Source: Aphodosoma sp045126975 (GTDB lineage: Bacteria; Bacteroidota; Bacteroidia; Bacteroidales; Paludibacteraceae). From it: DNA of 64,000 nucleotides. Below the pieces are notes generated by a model. The model made no database searches, had not been told where the DNA came from, and saw only the letters and a list, made by a program, of their open reading frames with translations. This document shows, in pieces, positions 6,922 through 14,156 of this stretch; position 1 is the first letter of the stretch; each line of letters opens with the position of its first letter. The translations under genes were made by a program, and so were the position numbers. The stretch spans positions 1-64,000 of the forward strand of contig JBGVPL010000007.1 in NCBI GenBank assembly GCA_045126975.1, given 5' to 3'.

Positions 6922-8676
6922 TTAAAGTTCTACACGATATGGCATGATGGCTTGTGCGCCTTGCATGTTGAGAATTGAGAATTGAGAATTGAGAATTGAG
7001 AGTTCTGGATTGTTGCGGAGTTGCCATTTGAGGAGGCTCACAGAGAGGTCTTCGCCTGTGAGTTGTTCGATGAGTTCGGTGAGAGCATCTTTTTGCGCTG
7101 GATATTCGGCAACAGCATAGTTGTCGGTTAATTCGGCTTTTTGAGCAGCGATAGCAATAGCGTCATCCAATCCGCCGAGAACATCGATAAGTCCGAGTTC
7201 GAGAGCATCGGCGCCAGTCCAAACTCTACCTTCGGCTACACGTTTGATTTCGTCGCCAGAAACGCCACGACCTTCGGCACAGCGAGAAATAAAGAGTTCG
7301 TAGCCGCGGTTGATATAGTTTTGAAGGATAACACGCTCAGATGCAGTCATTGGACGCATAGTGTTGCCAAAGTCAGAGAGTTCGTTGGTTTTCACAGTGC
7401 TGAAGTTTACTCCAATTTTGTTGGCAATGCCTTCGAAGTTAGGGAACATACCAAAGATACCGATAGAGCCAGTGAGGGTAGTTGGTTGGGCAACAATAGT
7501 GTCGGCAATACAACTCATATAATAACCGCCTGATGCAGCATAGTCGGACATAGATACGATAAGAGGTTTTTTAGCGCGGAGTTGTTTGGCTGCAAACCAC
7601 ATTTGTTCAGAGCCAAAAGCACTACCACCAGGAGAATTGACGCGAAGAACAACAGCTTTTACGTCGTTATTGTCGGCAAGGCGGTTGAGTTCTTTTACTA
7701 TGTCGGAGCTATTCATTTCGCCTTCTGCACCTGTATCAATTTCGCCAGTAGCATAAAGGACAGCCACTTTATTCATAGAGAATTTGTCGGTAGAAGGAAC
7801 ATTTTTCATCTTTTTGAGGTTGACGAATTTGATGTCTTTGCCCAATTCTTCTTTGAGCATAGAGGTGAATTCGCTGCGATATTTTAATCCGTCGATTAAG
7901 CCAAGTTGTATGATATCAGTAGGTTCGCCAAAAACCATACCTTCATTGACAAAATGGTTTACATTGTCGGCAGAGATAGAGCGTGAAGTGGCAATATCTT
8001 CTACGATAGCAGACCACATACCGTCAAGCATACGTTGATTTTGTAGGCGGTTAGGTTCGCTGATTTCGTCGAGGATGTAAGGTTCAACAGCACTTTTGAA
8101 TGTGCCTACTTTGAAGATTTCCATTTTCACACCAAGTTTGTCGAGTGCTTTGTGGAAGAATGGAATTTGAGTTGCCATACCGACTAAACCAATGGTGCCT
8201 TGAGGGTTGAGGAACATAGTGTCGGCAACAGATGCAATCCAATAGGCAGCTTGAGAATAGTTGTCGCCATAGGCATAGACAGGTTTGCCTGATTTGGTTT
8301 TGAAGTTTTCGATAAGTGAACGTAACTCTTCGGCAGAAGCAGGAGCAGAAGCAAGTGAGCCACAATTGAGATAAAGGGCTTTGATTTGTTCGGAATCAGC
8401 AGCTTTGTCGAGCGAAGACCGAAGGTCGTTGAGACCAATAACAGTTTGAGTGCCGTCGATTTGACCGAGCATATAGTCGAAACTGTTTTCGTTAACGCGC
8501 TCTACGAGTGTGCCAGAAAGATTGATTTTCAATACAGAATTGTCTTGTAATGAAGTTTCGGTAGAGCCTAAGGTAGCAAAGGCTCCGAGCATCATTACAG
8601 ATAAAATGGTTGAAATGACAGAGAACAGTATTAGGGCTACGAATACTGCGAGGGTGGTTTTTAGGAATGATTTCAT
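6922..8676 (-). CDS. sppA: Signal peptide peptidase SppA, 67-kDa type
   Basis: This membrane-anchored serine/lysine protease degrades leftover signal peptides in the envelope. The N-terminus has one transmembrane segment (residues ~9-32). Two tandem S49 domains follow. The catalytic Lys is in 'VGTFKSAVEPY' (Lys194) and the nucleophile is Ser382 in 'DYAASGGYYM'. 'VNSPGGSA' and 'TTLTGSIGIFG' are also typical. At 584 residues the length fits the family. Near the C-terminus a (gagaatt)n repeat at 6968-7004 is read in frame as 'ELSILNSQFSILN', after which the protein continues to 'AIMPYRVEL'; this tail looks like a tolerated repeat insertion. It lies upstream of mrp on the minus strand. Confidence 0.94.
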   Translation of the reverse strand: MKSFLKTTLAVFVALILFSVISTILSVMMLGAFATLGSTETSLQDNSVLKINLSGTLVERVNENSFDYMLGQIDGTQTVIGLNDLRSSLDKAADSEQIKALYLNCGSLASAPASAEELRSLIENFKTKSGKPVYAYGDNYSQAAYWIASVADTMFLNPQGTIGLVGMATQIPFFHKALDKLGVKMEIFKVGTFKSAVEPYILDEISEPNRLQNQRMLDGMWSAIVEDIATSRSISADNVNHFVNEGMVFGEPTDIIQLGLIDGLKYRSEFTSMLKEELGKDIKFVNLKKMKNVPSTDKFSMNKVAVLYATGEIDTGAEGEMNSSDIVKELNRLADNNDVKAVVLRVNSPGGSAFGSEQMWFAAKQLRAKKPLIVSMSDYAASGGYYMSCIADTIVAQPTTLTGSIGIFGMFPNFEGIANKIGVNFSTVKTNELSDFGNTMRPMTASERVILQNYINRGYELFISRCAEGRGVSGDEIKRVAEGRVWTGADALELGLIDVLGGLDDAIAIAAQKAELTDNYAVAEYPAQKDALTELIEQLTGEDLSVSLLKWQLRNNPELSILNSQFSILNMQGAQAIMPYRVEL

Positions 8677-8679
8677 ATT

Positions 8680-8733
8680 TTTAGAAATTTAGATAGTCTA
8701 GACGTTCTAGAAATCCTAGATAACCTAGATAAT
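8680..8733. repeat. ctagata / tctagacgttctaga repeat, copy 1
   Basis: The whole gap between sppA and the thioesterase gene is built of units such as tagatagtctagacgttc and tctagaaatcctagata. A second copy lies at 9150-9186. The motif is partly palindromic (TCTAGACGTTCTAGA). Confidence 0.75.
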
Positions 8734-8741
8734 TTAAGTTA

Positions 8742-9137
8742 TTATTTATTCAAACTTTTGATGAAGTCGTTGAGGAGTTCACATTGTTTGAGTTTTCCGT
8801 GGTCGAGGCAGACGCAATCGAAGCGACCGATATTGCAAAGTTTGCGGTCGGGAAGTCGATAGATTTTTTGAATGAATACGTATTTTATGCCTTCTTGACG
8901 GAAATCAAGTTCGCTGACGAAAGAGTCGCCTGAGCGAAGTGGGTATTTGTAGGACATCTCGACGCGAGCAACGACAAAGTCAATTTGTTGTTCGTGGAGT
9001 GCCGCAAAACTTATATTGTTTTCGATAAGGAATTCATGGCGAGTGTGCTCGTAATAATGTTGATAGTTAGCGTTGTTGACGATGCCTTGTAGGTCACATT
9101 CGTAGTCGCGCACGCGGAAAGTTAATGAATAGAGCAT
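8742..9137 (-). CDS. Hotdog-fold acyl-CoA thioesterase (YbgC/4HBT-like)
   Basis: This cytoplasmic single-domain thioesterase of the 4-hydroxybenzoyl-CoA thioesterase superfamily would hydrolyse acyl-CoA thioesters. The conserved N-terminal motif is 'VRDYECDLQGIVNNANYQHY', where the Asp before 'QGIVN' is the usual catalytic acid. 'RVEMSYKYPLRSGD' is the typical central strand. The start at 9137 (MLYSLTFRVRDYE) is preferred over 9185, because the longer N-terminus would be encoded by the ctagata repeat. The result is 131 residues, normal for the family. It sits between sppA and an O-methyltransferase on the same strand. The substrate cannot be told from sequence. Confidence 0.87.
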   Translation of the reverse strand: MLYSLTFRVRDYECDLQGIVNNANYQHYYEHTRHEFLIENNISFAALHEQQIDFVVARVEMSYKYPLRSGDSFVSELDFRQEGIKYVFIQKIYRLPDRKLCNIGRFDCVCLDHGKLKQCELLNDFIKSLNK

Positions 9138-9149
9138 GATATTTGTTTT

Positions 9150-9186
9150 TTTAGACGTTCTAGATATCATAGATAATCTAGACAAT
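9150..9186. repeat. ctagata / tctagacgttctaga repeat, copy 2
   Basis: Contains ttagacgttctagatatc and catagataatctagac, matching copy 1 at 8680-8733. It fills the short gap between the thioesterase and methyltransferase genes. Confidence 0.7.
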
Positions 9187-9193
9187 ATGTTTT

Positions 9194-9868
9194 TTATTCT
9201 TTTATTCTTATTAGCGTTAAGCCATCGCGGAGGGGTAGTATTACTTTTTCGACTCGTGAGTCGTTAGCTATGAAGTCGTTGAAGGCTTTGATAGCAATGG
9301 TTTGATAGTCGTTGTGGGCTGGGTGTTCGATTAGTACTTTGCCATCCCAGAGGGTGTTGTCGGCAAGAATTATGCCACCAGGGTTCATGCGGGGGAGTAG
9401 CATGTCGTAGTATTGTTGATAGAGGCGTTTGTCGGCATCGATGAAGGCGAGGTCGAAAGTGCCTTCGATTTGAGGAATGATGTCAATGGCATTGCCTATG
9501 TGGAGATGTATTTTTTCGCCGTGAGGGGCTGATTTTAGTTGTTCAAGGATGAAATCTTCGAGTTCGTCATCGATTTCGATAGTATGTAATTCGCCGTCAG
9601 AGGGTAAGCCTTCAGCCATGCAGAGGGCAGAGTAGCCAGAGTAGGTGCCAAGTTCGATGATGCGGCGTGCGTGGGTCATCTCTACTAATAGTTTGAGGAT
9701 GCGACCTTGCAAGTGACCAGACATCATACGAGGGTTAATCATCTGGAGATGAGTTTCGCGGACAACATTGGCGAGGTAGGCTGGTTCGCGCTCGGAATGT
9801 TGTTCGATGTATTCATCTATTTGACGATTAGGGTCTTGTGCGTATTTTTCGGCTTGAGATAGTTTCAT
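9194..9868 (-). CDS. SAM-dependent O-methyltransferase (caffeoyl-CoA OMT-like)
   Basis: This class I methyltransferase of the Methyltransf_3 family (224 residues) is expected to methylate a hydroxyl group using SAM and a divalent metal. Visible motifs are 'ARRIIELGTYSGYSALCMA' (SAM-binding motif I), 'ELHTIEIDDE' (acidic motif II), 'FDLAFIDADK' (metal-binding DADK) and 'GGIILADNTLW' (the second metal-ligand region). The N-terminal helices match the family. Related bacterial proteins are annotated as YrrM/TrmR-like, some of which modify tRNA, so the real substrate may be RNA. It lies in a minus-strand run between the thioesterase and an M16 peptidase. Confidence 0.9.
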   Translation of the reverse strand: MKLSQAEKYAQDPNRQIDEYIEQHSEREPAYLANVVRETHLQMINPRMMSGHLQGRILKLLVEMTHARRIIELGTYSGYSALCMAEGLPSDGELHTIEIDDELEDFILEQLKSAPHGEKIHLHIGNAIDIIPQIEGTFDLAFIDADKRLYQQYYDMLLPRMNPGGIILADNTLWDGKVLIEHPAHNDYQTIAIKAFNDFIANDSRVEKVILPLRDGLTLIRIKE

Positions 9869-9934
9869 TTTTTGTTAGATTATTAGTAGCGAGTAGCGAG
9901 ATGTGAGACGGACGCTCGAGCCGAGCGACCCTAC

Positions 9935-11233
9935 TTATTCTGTGTAGGTGAGTGAGCTTAGTTGGTTGTGGTTGAAGATACGTTGTGCGAGTTGTTGTAA
10001 GTCGTTGGCTGCTAGTGAGTCGATGAAACGGAAGTGTTCGTTGTCGGGTTTTAGTTCAAGTCCGTGTAGGTAGGCTTTGCTGAGTCCGAGTATGAGGTTT
10101 TCTTTGTTTTGATTTCCGATAAGCACTTGTCCGCGTAGTTGGCGTTTGGCTGTGGCTAATTGTTTGTCGTTTAATGGTTTAGTGCAAAGCAGGTCTAATT
10201 GTTGCATGCAGAGTCGTTTGGCTTTGGCAAGATTGCGTGGGTCGCAGCCAAAGTAGATGTTCCACACACCTGTGTCGGTGTAATTAGTTACGTTGCTCTC
10301 GATGGTGTAGCATAGTCCGTTGCGTTCGCGTAGTGCGAGGTTGAGACGGGAGCTCATATTAGGTCCACCGAGTATATTGTTGAGTAGTAACATTGTAAGT
10401 CGCTCTTCGGTGTTCATTGCGATACCTCTGTTGCCAATGATGCAATGGGCTTGATAGGTGTCGCGAGGGGTTGTGCGGTGAGTAGGAGTGTAGGGTTGAG
10501 GGGTTTGGCGGTGAGTGAGGAATGAGGAATGAGGAGTGAGGAATTTTTGCACACCCCTCTGGTCTTCGACCATCTCCCCTAACTTAGTGGAGAATTTAGT
10601 TGCAGTGAAATATTTTTCAACTTTTTTTGTGAGCCAATCGGGTTTCATGTTGCCCATTGCGAAAAGGACCATGCGGTCGGGGGTATAGTTGCGACGGACA
10701 AAGGCTTGTATGCGTTGGGAATTGAATGTTTCGAGGCTTTGTTCGGTGCCGAGAATATTGCGTCCGATTGGGTCGTGAGGGAAAAGGAGTTCTTCGAATT
10801 CGTCGTAGATTAGTTCAGATGGAGAGTCGTTGTAGCTTTGGATTTCGTCGAGGACTACGTCGCGTTCTTTCTCAATTTCGTTTTCGGGGAATGTGGAATT
10901 AAGGATGATGTCGGCTAATAGTTCGATGGCGCGCTCGGTGTATTCGGTTGGTACAGTGGCATATATGTAGGTTTCTTCTTTGGTAGTATAGGCATCGAGT
11001 TGTCCGCCGACACTTTCGAGCCAGTTGATGATATGCCAAGCTCGGCGACGTTTAGTGCCTTTAAAAAGTAAATGCTCAACAAAATGTGCCATTCCGCTCT
11101 CGTCGGGTAATTCGTCGCGAGTGCCGGCATCGATGGCTACGCCTACATATGTAATAGGCATATTGTCAGCGAGATGCAATACTCGAAGTCCGTTAGCAAT
11201 TGAGAATTGAGAGTTGAGAGTTGAGAGATTCAT
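9935..11233 (-). CDS. M16 family zinc metallopeptidase (processing-peptidase-like)
   Basis: This is a 432-residue M16 peptidase of the short PqqL/mitochondrial-processing-peptidase type. The inverted zinc motif HxxEH is H50-FVE-H54 with catalytic Glu53; the third zinc ligand is Glu130, 76 residues later in 'ERDVVLDEI'. The C-terminal half carries the 'ERNGLCYTIES' region typical of the second M16 domain. Two segments look like in-frame repeat insertions: the first 13 residues (MNLSTLNSQFSIA, from a gagaattgagag repeat) and ~35 residues in the interdomain linker ('EDQRGVQKFLTPHSSFLTH') encoded at 10510-10596. The natural start could be a little downstream, but no better ATG exists before the domain. 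Confidence 0.9.
   Translation of the reverse strand: MNLSTLNSQFSIANGLRVLHLADNMPITYVGVAIDAGTRDELPDESGMAHFVEHLLFKGTKRRRAWHIINWLESVGGQLDAYTTKEETYIYATVPTEYTERAIELLADIILNSTFPENEIEKERDVVLDEIQSYNDSPSELIYDEFEELLFPHDPIGRNILGTEQSLETFNSQRIQAFVRRNYTPDRMVLFAMGNMKPDWLTKKVEKYFTATKFSTKLGEMVEDQRGVQKFLTPHSSFLTHRQTPQPYTPTHRTTPRDTYQAHCIIGNRGIAMNTEERLTMLLLNNILGGPNMSSRLNLALRERNGLCYTIESNVTNYTDTGVWNIYFGCDPRNLAKAKRLCMQQLDLLCTKPLNDKQLATAKRQLRGQVLIGNQNKENLILGLSKAYLHGLELKPDNEHFRFIDSLAANDLQQLAQRIFNHNQLSSLTYTE
10551..10596. repeat. Two-hairpin repeat element inside the M16 gene
   Basis: The element reads acacccctctggtcttcga, then ccatctcccctaacttagt, then ggagaatt. The first hairpin is TGGTC-ttc-GACCA and the second has TCTCC...GGAGA arms. 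It is related to the element at 25298-25342 inside the LplT-like gene. Here it is read in frame on the minus strand in the linker between the two M16 domains. Confidence 0.65.
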
Positions 11234-11275
11234 ATTTTGTGTCTCGTGTCTATTGTCTTGTATCTAATTAAATTG

Positions 11276-11283
11276 CAAAGATA
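11276..11283 (-). promoter_or_regulatory. Promoter -7 box of the M16 peptidase gene
   Basis: On the minus strand this reads TATCTTTG, the Bacteroidota -7 consensus TAnnTTTG, 42 bases before the start codon. I see no clear TTG at the expected -33 position. Confidence 0.55.
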
Positions 11284-11335
11284 CAAAAAATAAACTGTTT
11301 TTATATTGAGTATTTATAATTATTTTCTGTAATAA

Positions 11336-11374
11336 AAAAACAGGCTATTAGATTTGATTTAATAGCCTGTTTTT
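11336..11374 (-). terminator. Terminator of the three-gene exported-protein operon
   Basis: AAAAACAGGCTATTA (11336-11350) pairs perfectly with 11360-11374, a 15-bp stem with T-runs on either side. It lies 21 bases beyond the stop of the minus-strand gene ending at 11396. Confidence 0.9.
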
Positions 11375-11395
11375 AGTTAAATTTTTATTGATTAT

Positions 11396-12049
11396 TTAAA
11401 AGTTAAGAGCTAAACCTATAGATTCTTTTTGTACTTGAAGGTTTAAGGTTATAACTTGTGTGTCATTTGTTTTTTTGTTGTTTTTAAATTTTTCTTTACC
11501 ACCAATGATAAGCAAAGGTACAGAACATGCTGTAGAAATAGCACCTATGGTTAAAAAAGTAGCACCAGCACCAATTGCGGCACCATTGGCGTTAGGATCA
11601 GTAGGACTTGCAGTTCCTATACATATTGCGCCGATAAGAATACATCCGATACCACATCCTCCTGTAATAAGACCAGGCATCCATAATTTTTCTTTATTGA
11701 AATTCGACCAATCTATAGGTTTTATTATAGGCTCTCTTGGCTCTTTAGGTTTTTTATATTCTTTTGTTGTAATTTTAATATTGCCTTGAGAGTGATTTTG
11801 TTGTTCTACTGAAATGAATTGTTGTTGTAGTGAAATTTCTTTATACGTTCCATTATCGTATAAAATTCCTTTTATGGTTGAAATTGGTAATGAGATTTCA
11901 GCGCCTTGTTGAAGAATTACGATAGTGGAATCGGTTTCACTTTGAATTGTAACATCTTCTAATCTTTCGTCATTTTGTGTGATAATAATTGCAGCAAAAG
12001 AATATAGAGGCATCAATCCAATTAAAAGTAAGAAAATAAACTTTTTCAT
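11396..12049 (-). CDS. Exported protein with glycine-rich membrane segments, unknown
   Basis: I do not recognise a family. It has a signal peptide (MKKFIFLLLIGLMPLYSFAA), then a region of ~70 residues resembling a small beta domain ('DVTIQSETDSTIVILQQGAE'), then a Lys/Pro-rich linker. Two Gly/Ala-rich hydrophobic segments at ~125-150 and ~158-182 ('ITGGCGIGCILIGAICIG' and 'GAAIGAGATFLTIGAIS') look like a membrane hairpin. The Asn/Lys tail ends in a short beta segment. It is the last gene of a three-gene minus-strand operon, 4 bases after the preceding lipoprotein gene. The neighbours are also envelope proteins, so an envelope role is likely. Confidence 0.75.
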   Translation of the reverse strand: MKKFIFLLLIGLMPLYSFAAIIITQNDERLEDVTIQSETDSTIVILQQGAEISLPISTIKGILYDNGTYKEISLQQQFISVEQQNHSQGNIKITTKEYKKPKEPREPIIKPIDWSNFNKEKLWMPGLITGGCGIGCILIGAICIGTASPTDPNANGAAIGAGATFLTIGAISTACSVPLLIIGGKEKFKNNKKTNDTQVITLNLQVQKESIGLALNF

Positions 12050-12053
12050 AATT

Positions 12054-13019
12054 TTATTCCTCCTCAGCTACAAGACGGAAGAAAGCAGATATTTCTTTTT
12101 CGTCTATAATTGAACTAACATTGAATTTTTTTGATTGAGTATAATAACCTGTTTTTTCGCATTTTATTTCTATTTGTACATTGCCAGCATTATTATAGGT
12201 CAAACCTTTGATGTCTAACACTTCTGTGGTTTCGTAAGGAGTTGTTTGGAGGTATCTATAATTTTGATTTTTTACATCAGGAGTTGATGATATTACTCTC
12301 CAAGATATATCAGCACCTTGAGGTCGAGAATTTATATCCCAGTGAATAGTTAGATGTTCTAATGCAGTATTTCCTTCACCTGTAACTTGTTTGTTGGCTT
12401 CTTGTTTAGGTGATTTAGCACGATGTAGGAAAAATGCTATACGATCCCAATCAATATCTTTTAAAGCTTCTGTATATGCTTGGTTGAGAACTCTATTAGC
12501 AGTTTCTATAGAGTATGCGCTACCACTCAAACTATAGCGACCTGCAACTTCTACACTTGGATATACTAATGTGCGATTATGGTCAAATACTTTGATACTC
12601 ATCATTACTGTAGCATTCCATCCAATGCCTGATAGGTAGTCAACATGAAATTCTTTTATTGTAGATTCTAACATATAGTCAGTAGATGGATCAGAGTCAA
12701 GGTTGAAGCCCATTGTGCGCATGTAACGACGCATACTTTCTGATACGAAAGATCTTACTTCTGGATTTGCAGTAAAGCGAGGAAGTGAAATAGAACTTGC
12801 ATCATAAACATGTGTTAAATTGGTATTTGCTCGAGCATCGCTTATGTTTAGGCGAATACCATAGTCCATATTGGCATATTTGTCAATTGGAGCATTTTCT
12901 GTTATTGCTAAATTAATTATACCTGAAGGTATTTGTGGTGTTCTACTTTTTGTGGAGCCACAAGAATATATCGTTGCTATACAGATTATTATTAGTGTTG
13001 TAATAAATATTTTTTTCAT
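12054..13019 (-). CDS. Predicted lipoprotein, YajG-like N-terminal region
   Basis: The signal peptide ends in a lipobox: MKKIFITTLIIICIATIYSC, with Cys20 as the likely lipidated residue. Residues ~30-190 resemble the YajG/LptE-like family of small envelope lipoproteins ('GIRLNISDARANT', then 'SFVSESMRRYMRTMGFNLD', then a strand-rich half), a hedged resemblance. The C-terminal ~100 residues form a second beta-rich domain ('LTIHWDINSRPQGADISWRV') like a PEGA-type or carboxypeptidase-regulatory-like domain. It is the middle gene of three, 21 bases from the upstream lipoprotein gene and 4 from the downstream one. The protein is likely anchored to the outer membrane. Its function is unknown. Confidence 0.75.
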   Translation of the reverse strand: MKKIFITTLIIICIATIYSCGSTKSRTPQIPSGIINLAITENAPIDKYANMDYGIRLNISDARANTNLTHVYDASSISLPRFTANPEVRSFVSESMRRYMRTMGFNLDSDPSTDYMLESTIKEFHVDYLSGIGWNATVMMSIKVFDHNRTLVYPSVEVAGRYSLSGSAYSIETANRVLNQAYTEALKDIDWDRIAFFLHRAKSPKQEANKQVTGEGNTALEHLTIHWDINSRPQGADISWRVISSTPDVKNQNYRYLQTTPYETTEVLDIKGLTYNNAGNVQIEIKCEKTGYYTQSKKFNVSSIIDEKEISAFFRLVAEEE

Positions 13020-13040
13020 AATTGTTTTGTATTAAGTTCA

Positions 13041-13580
13041 TTATTTGTCTGTGTTTAATTTTATTATTTTTGCAGAAACAGTTGTTTTGTAAATAATTTT
13101 GTTACCCTCTTGTCCTACATTTGTAGAAACTATTGGTTCTATAACTCCATCTCCTCCTGCAACTTTACAAGCATTAATAAGACGATATATAGCTAAATTG
13201 CGAGCAATTGATTCAGGTTCAATAAGAAAAGATAAATTTTGATTTTTATAGTCATTAGTTAAAAAGCCATAGCGAGCAATACCTTCAAATTTATTAAATT
13301 GCCATGAGTATCCTTTGAGAAGAGAGTAAGTGCGTTTAAATTTTAATTTAAATTCTCCGTTAGGATCTTCAATAATGATTTTATTAGCTCCTATTTGGCG
13401 ATATGTAATAGAAGCATCAGCAGAAATAGTATTCAAAATTTTATAATCTTTACGTTCTAAATTTAGTTCCTCAAGAGTAACTGAGTTTACTGTATTAATA
13501 GCAGTAGGTATAATAGCTAATTTACAAGAGCTAAGTAAAATAGCGCATAAGATGCAGGTAGTAATAAAAATCTTTTTCAT
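13041..13580 (-). CDS. Predicted lipoprotein, unknown
   Basis: The 179-residue protein has a lipoprotein signal, MKKIFITTCILCAILLSSC, with Cys19 as the probable lipidation site. The mature part begins KLAIIPTAIN and contains 'DYKILNTISADASITYRQIG' and 'VAGGDGVIEP'. The second resembles the 'A...GADGV' motif of small envelope proteins that include DUF6567/YbjQ-like domains, but I would not assign a family. It is the first gene of the minus-strand trio. A structured RNA with a terminator lies 84 bases upstream, so its transcript may carry a regulatory leader. Confidence 0.72.
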   Translation of the reverse strand: MKKIFITTCILCAILLSSCKLAIIPTAINTVNSVTLEELNLERKDYKILNTISADASITYRQIGANKIIIEDPNGEFKLKFKRTYSLLKGYSWQFNKFEGIARYGFLTNDYKNQNLSFLIEPESIARNLAIYRLINACKVAGGDGVIEPIVSTNVGQEGNKIIYKTTVSAKIIKLNTDK

Positions 13581-13663
13581 AATATAAAAAAATTAAGAAT
13601 TGTAATCTTACTCACTTTTACGGCTTTTCAGAAACTCCGAGTCCTTTTTTCAGAAATATGCAC

Positions 13664-13818
13664 AAAAAAAAGTGGACTATACTTTTTTAATCCACTTTCT
13701 AAGGTATCGGCAAACACCACGGTGATGAATTTACGAAGTAAAGCCCACATCTGACGATGCAGGCGCTAACTTTACTTCTCATCACCTCATTAAAATTTTG
13801 CCGATTTTTAGAAAGTGA
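13664..13818 (-). ncRNA. Highly structured RNA with own promoter and terminator (6S-like rod or leader switch)
   Basis: On the minus strand the RNA folds into one long rod. P1 pairs 13808-13817 with 13693-13702 (CACTTTCTAA). P2 pairs 13797-13805 with 13706-13714. An internal loop follows. P3 pairs 13779-13786 with 13721-13728 (8 bp). P4 pairs 13770-13778 with 13735-13743 (9 bp). P5 pairs 13756-13764 with 13743-13751 and has loop 13752-13755; P4 and P5 share base 13743, so one of them is a base shorter. P5 has two G-U pairs as minus-strand RNA that would be mismatches on the plus strand, which sets the strand. A TATCTTTG promoter box precedes it (13822-13829), and a terminator follows (13691-13698 with 13669-13676, then eight U). 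The terminator overlaps P1, so they exclude each other. It may be a 6S-type or novel small RNA, or a switch in the leader of the lipoprotein operon. Confidence 0.7.
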
Positions 13819-13937
13819 GAACAAAGATAACGCAATCTTAATATATATTGTGCATTTATTAGATTTTAAATTTATACCATAGGCGAAATATTTTTTGTTT
13901 GATTTATAAAAAGTGTATTTTTTGTTTATTTTCTTCG

Positions 13938-13968
13938 CAAAGGTACAAAATGTTTTTTATTAATACAA
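13938..13968 (-). promoter_or_regulatory. Upstream minus-strand promoter reading into the structured RNA
   Basis: On the minus strand TTG (13966-13968) is followed after exactly 20 bases by TACCTTTG (13938-13945), a full Bacteroidota -33/-7 pair. A transcript from here would run through the structured RNA and on to the lipoprotein operon, giving a leader of about 350 bases. Confidence 0.6.
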
Positions 13969-14015
13969 TTTTTTTTTATATTAATATTTTTATTTGTTGA
14001 TAATAAGGCGTATTT

Positions 14016-14110
14016 ACATTTTTAAGGACGACTTTTTGTGAAAAATGTACATTTTTAAGGACGACTTTTTGTGAAAATGCACATTTTTAAGGATGACTTT
14101 TGTATATATC
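14016..14110 (+). repeat. Three tandem 32-33-bp repeats before the ATPase gene
   Basis: The unit begins acatttttaaggacgacttt and continues ttgtgaaaaatgt. Copies: 14016-14048, 14049-14080 and a diverged third at 14081-14110. The third copy supplies the TTTTG of the promoter. They may be operator sites for a regulator. Confidence 0.85.
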
Positions 14111-14130
14111 AAAAAAAATGTGTAAATTTG
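14098..14130 (+). promoter_or_regulatory. Promoter of the AAA ATPase gene
   Basis: TTTTG (14098-14102) and TAAATTTG (14123-14130) are 20 bases apart, a textbook Bacteroidota -33/-7 promoter. The -7 box ends 26 bases before the ATG at 14157. The -33 box lies in the third tandem repeat, so anything binding that repeat would affect this promoter. Confidence 0.75.
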
Positions 14131-14156
14131 CATTCAAAATAAAAAATGATTGAATA

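Noticed and set aside
10510..10596. Frameshift or decay in the M16 peptidase gene
   Set aside because: The odd segment keeps the frame, both M16 halves and the zinc ligands are intact, and the segment matches repeat families seen elsewhere in the window.
14016..14110. Tandem repeats considered as a CRISPR array
   Set aside because: Units follow each other without unique spacers, there are only three, and no cas gene is near.
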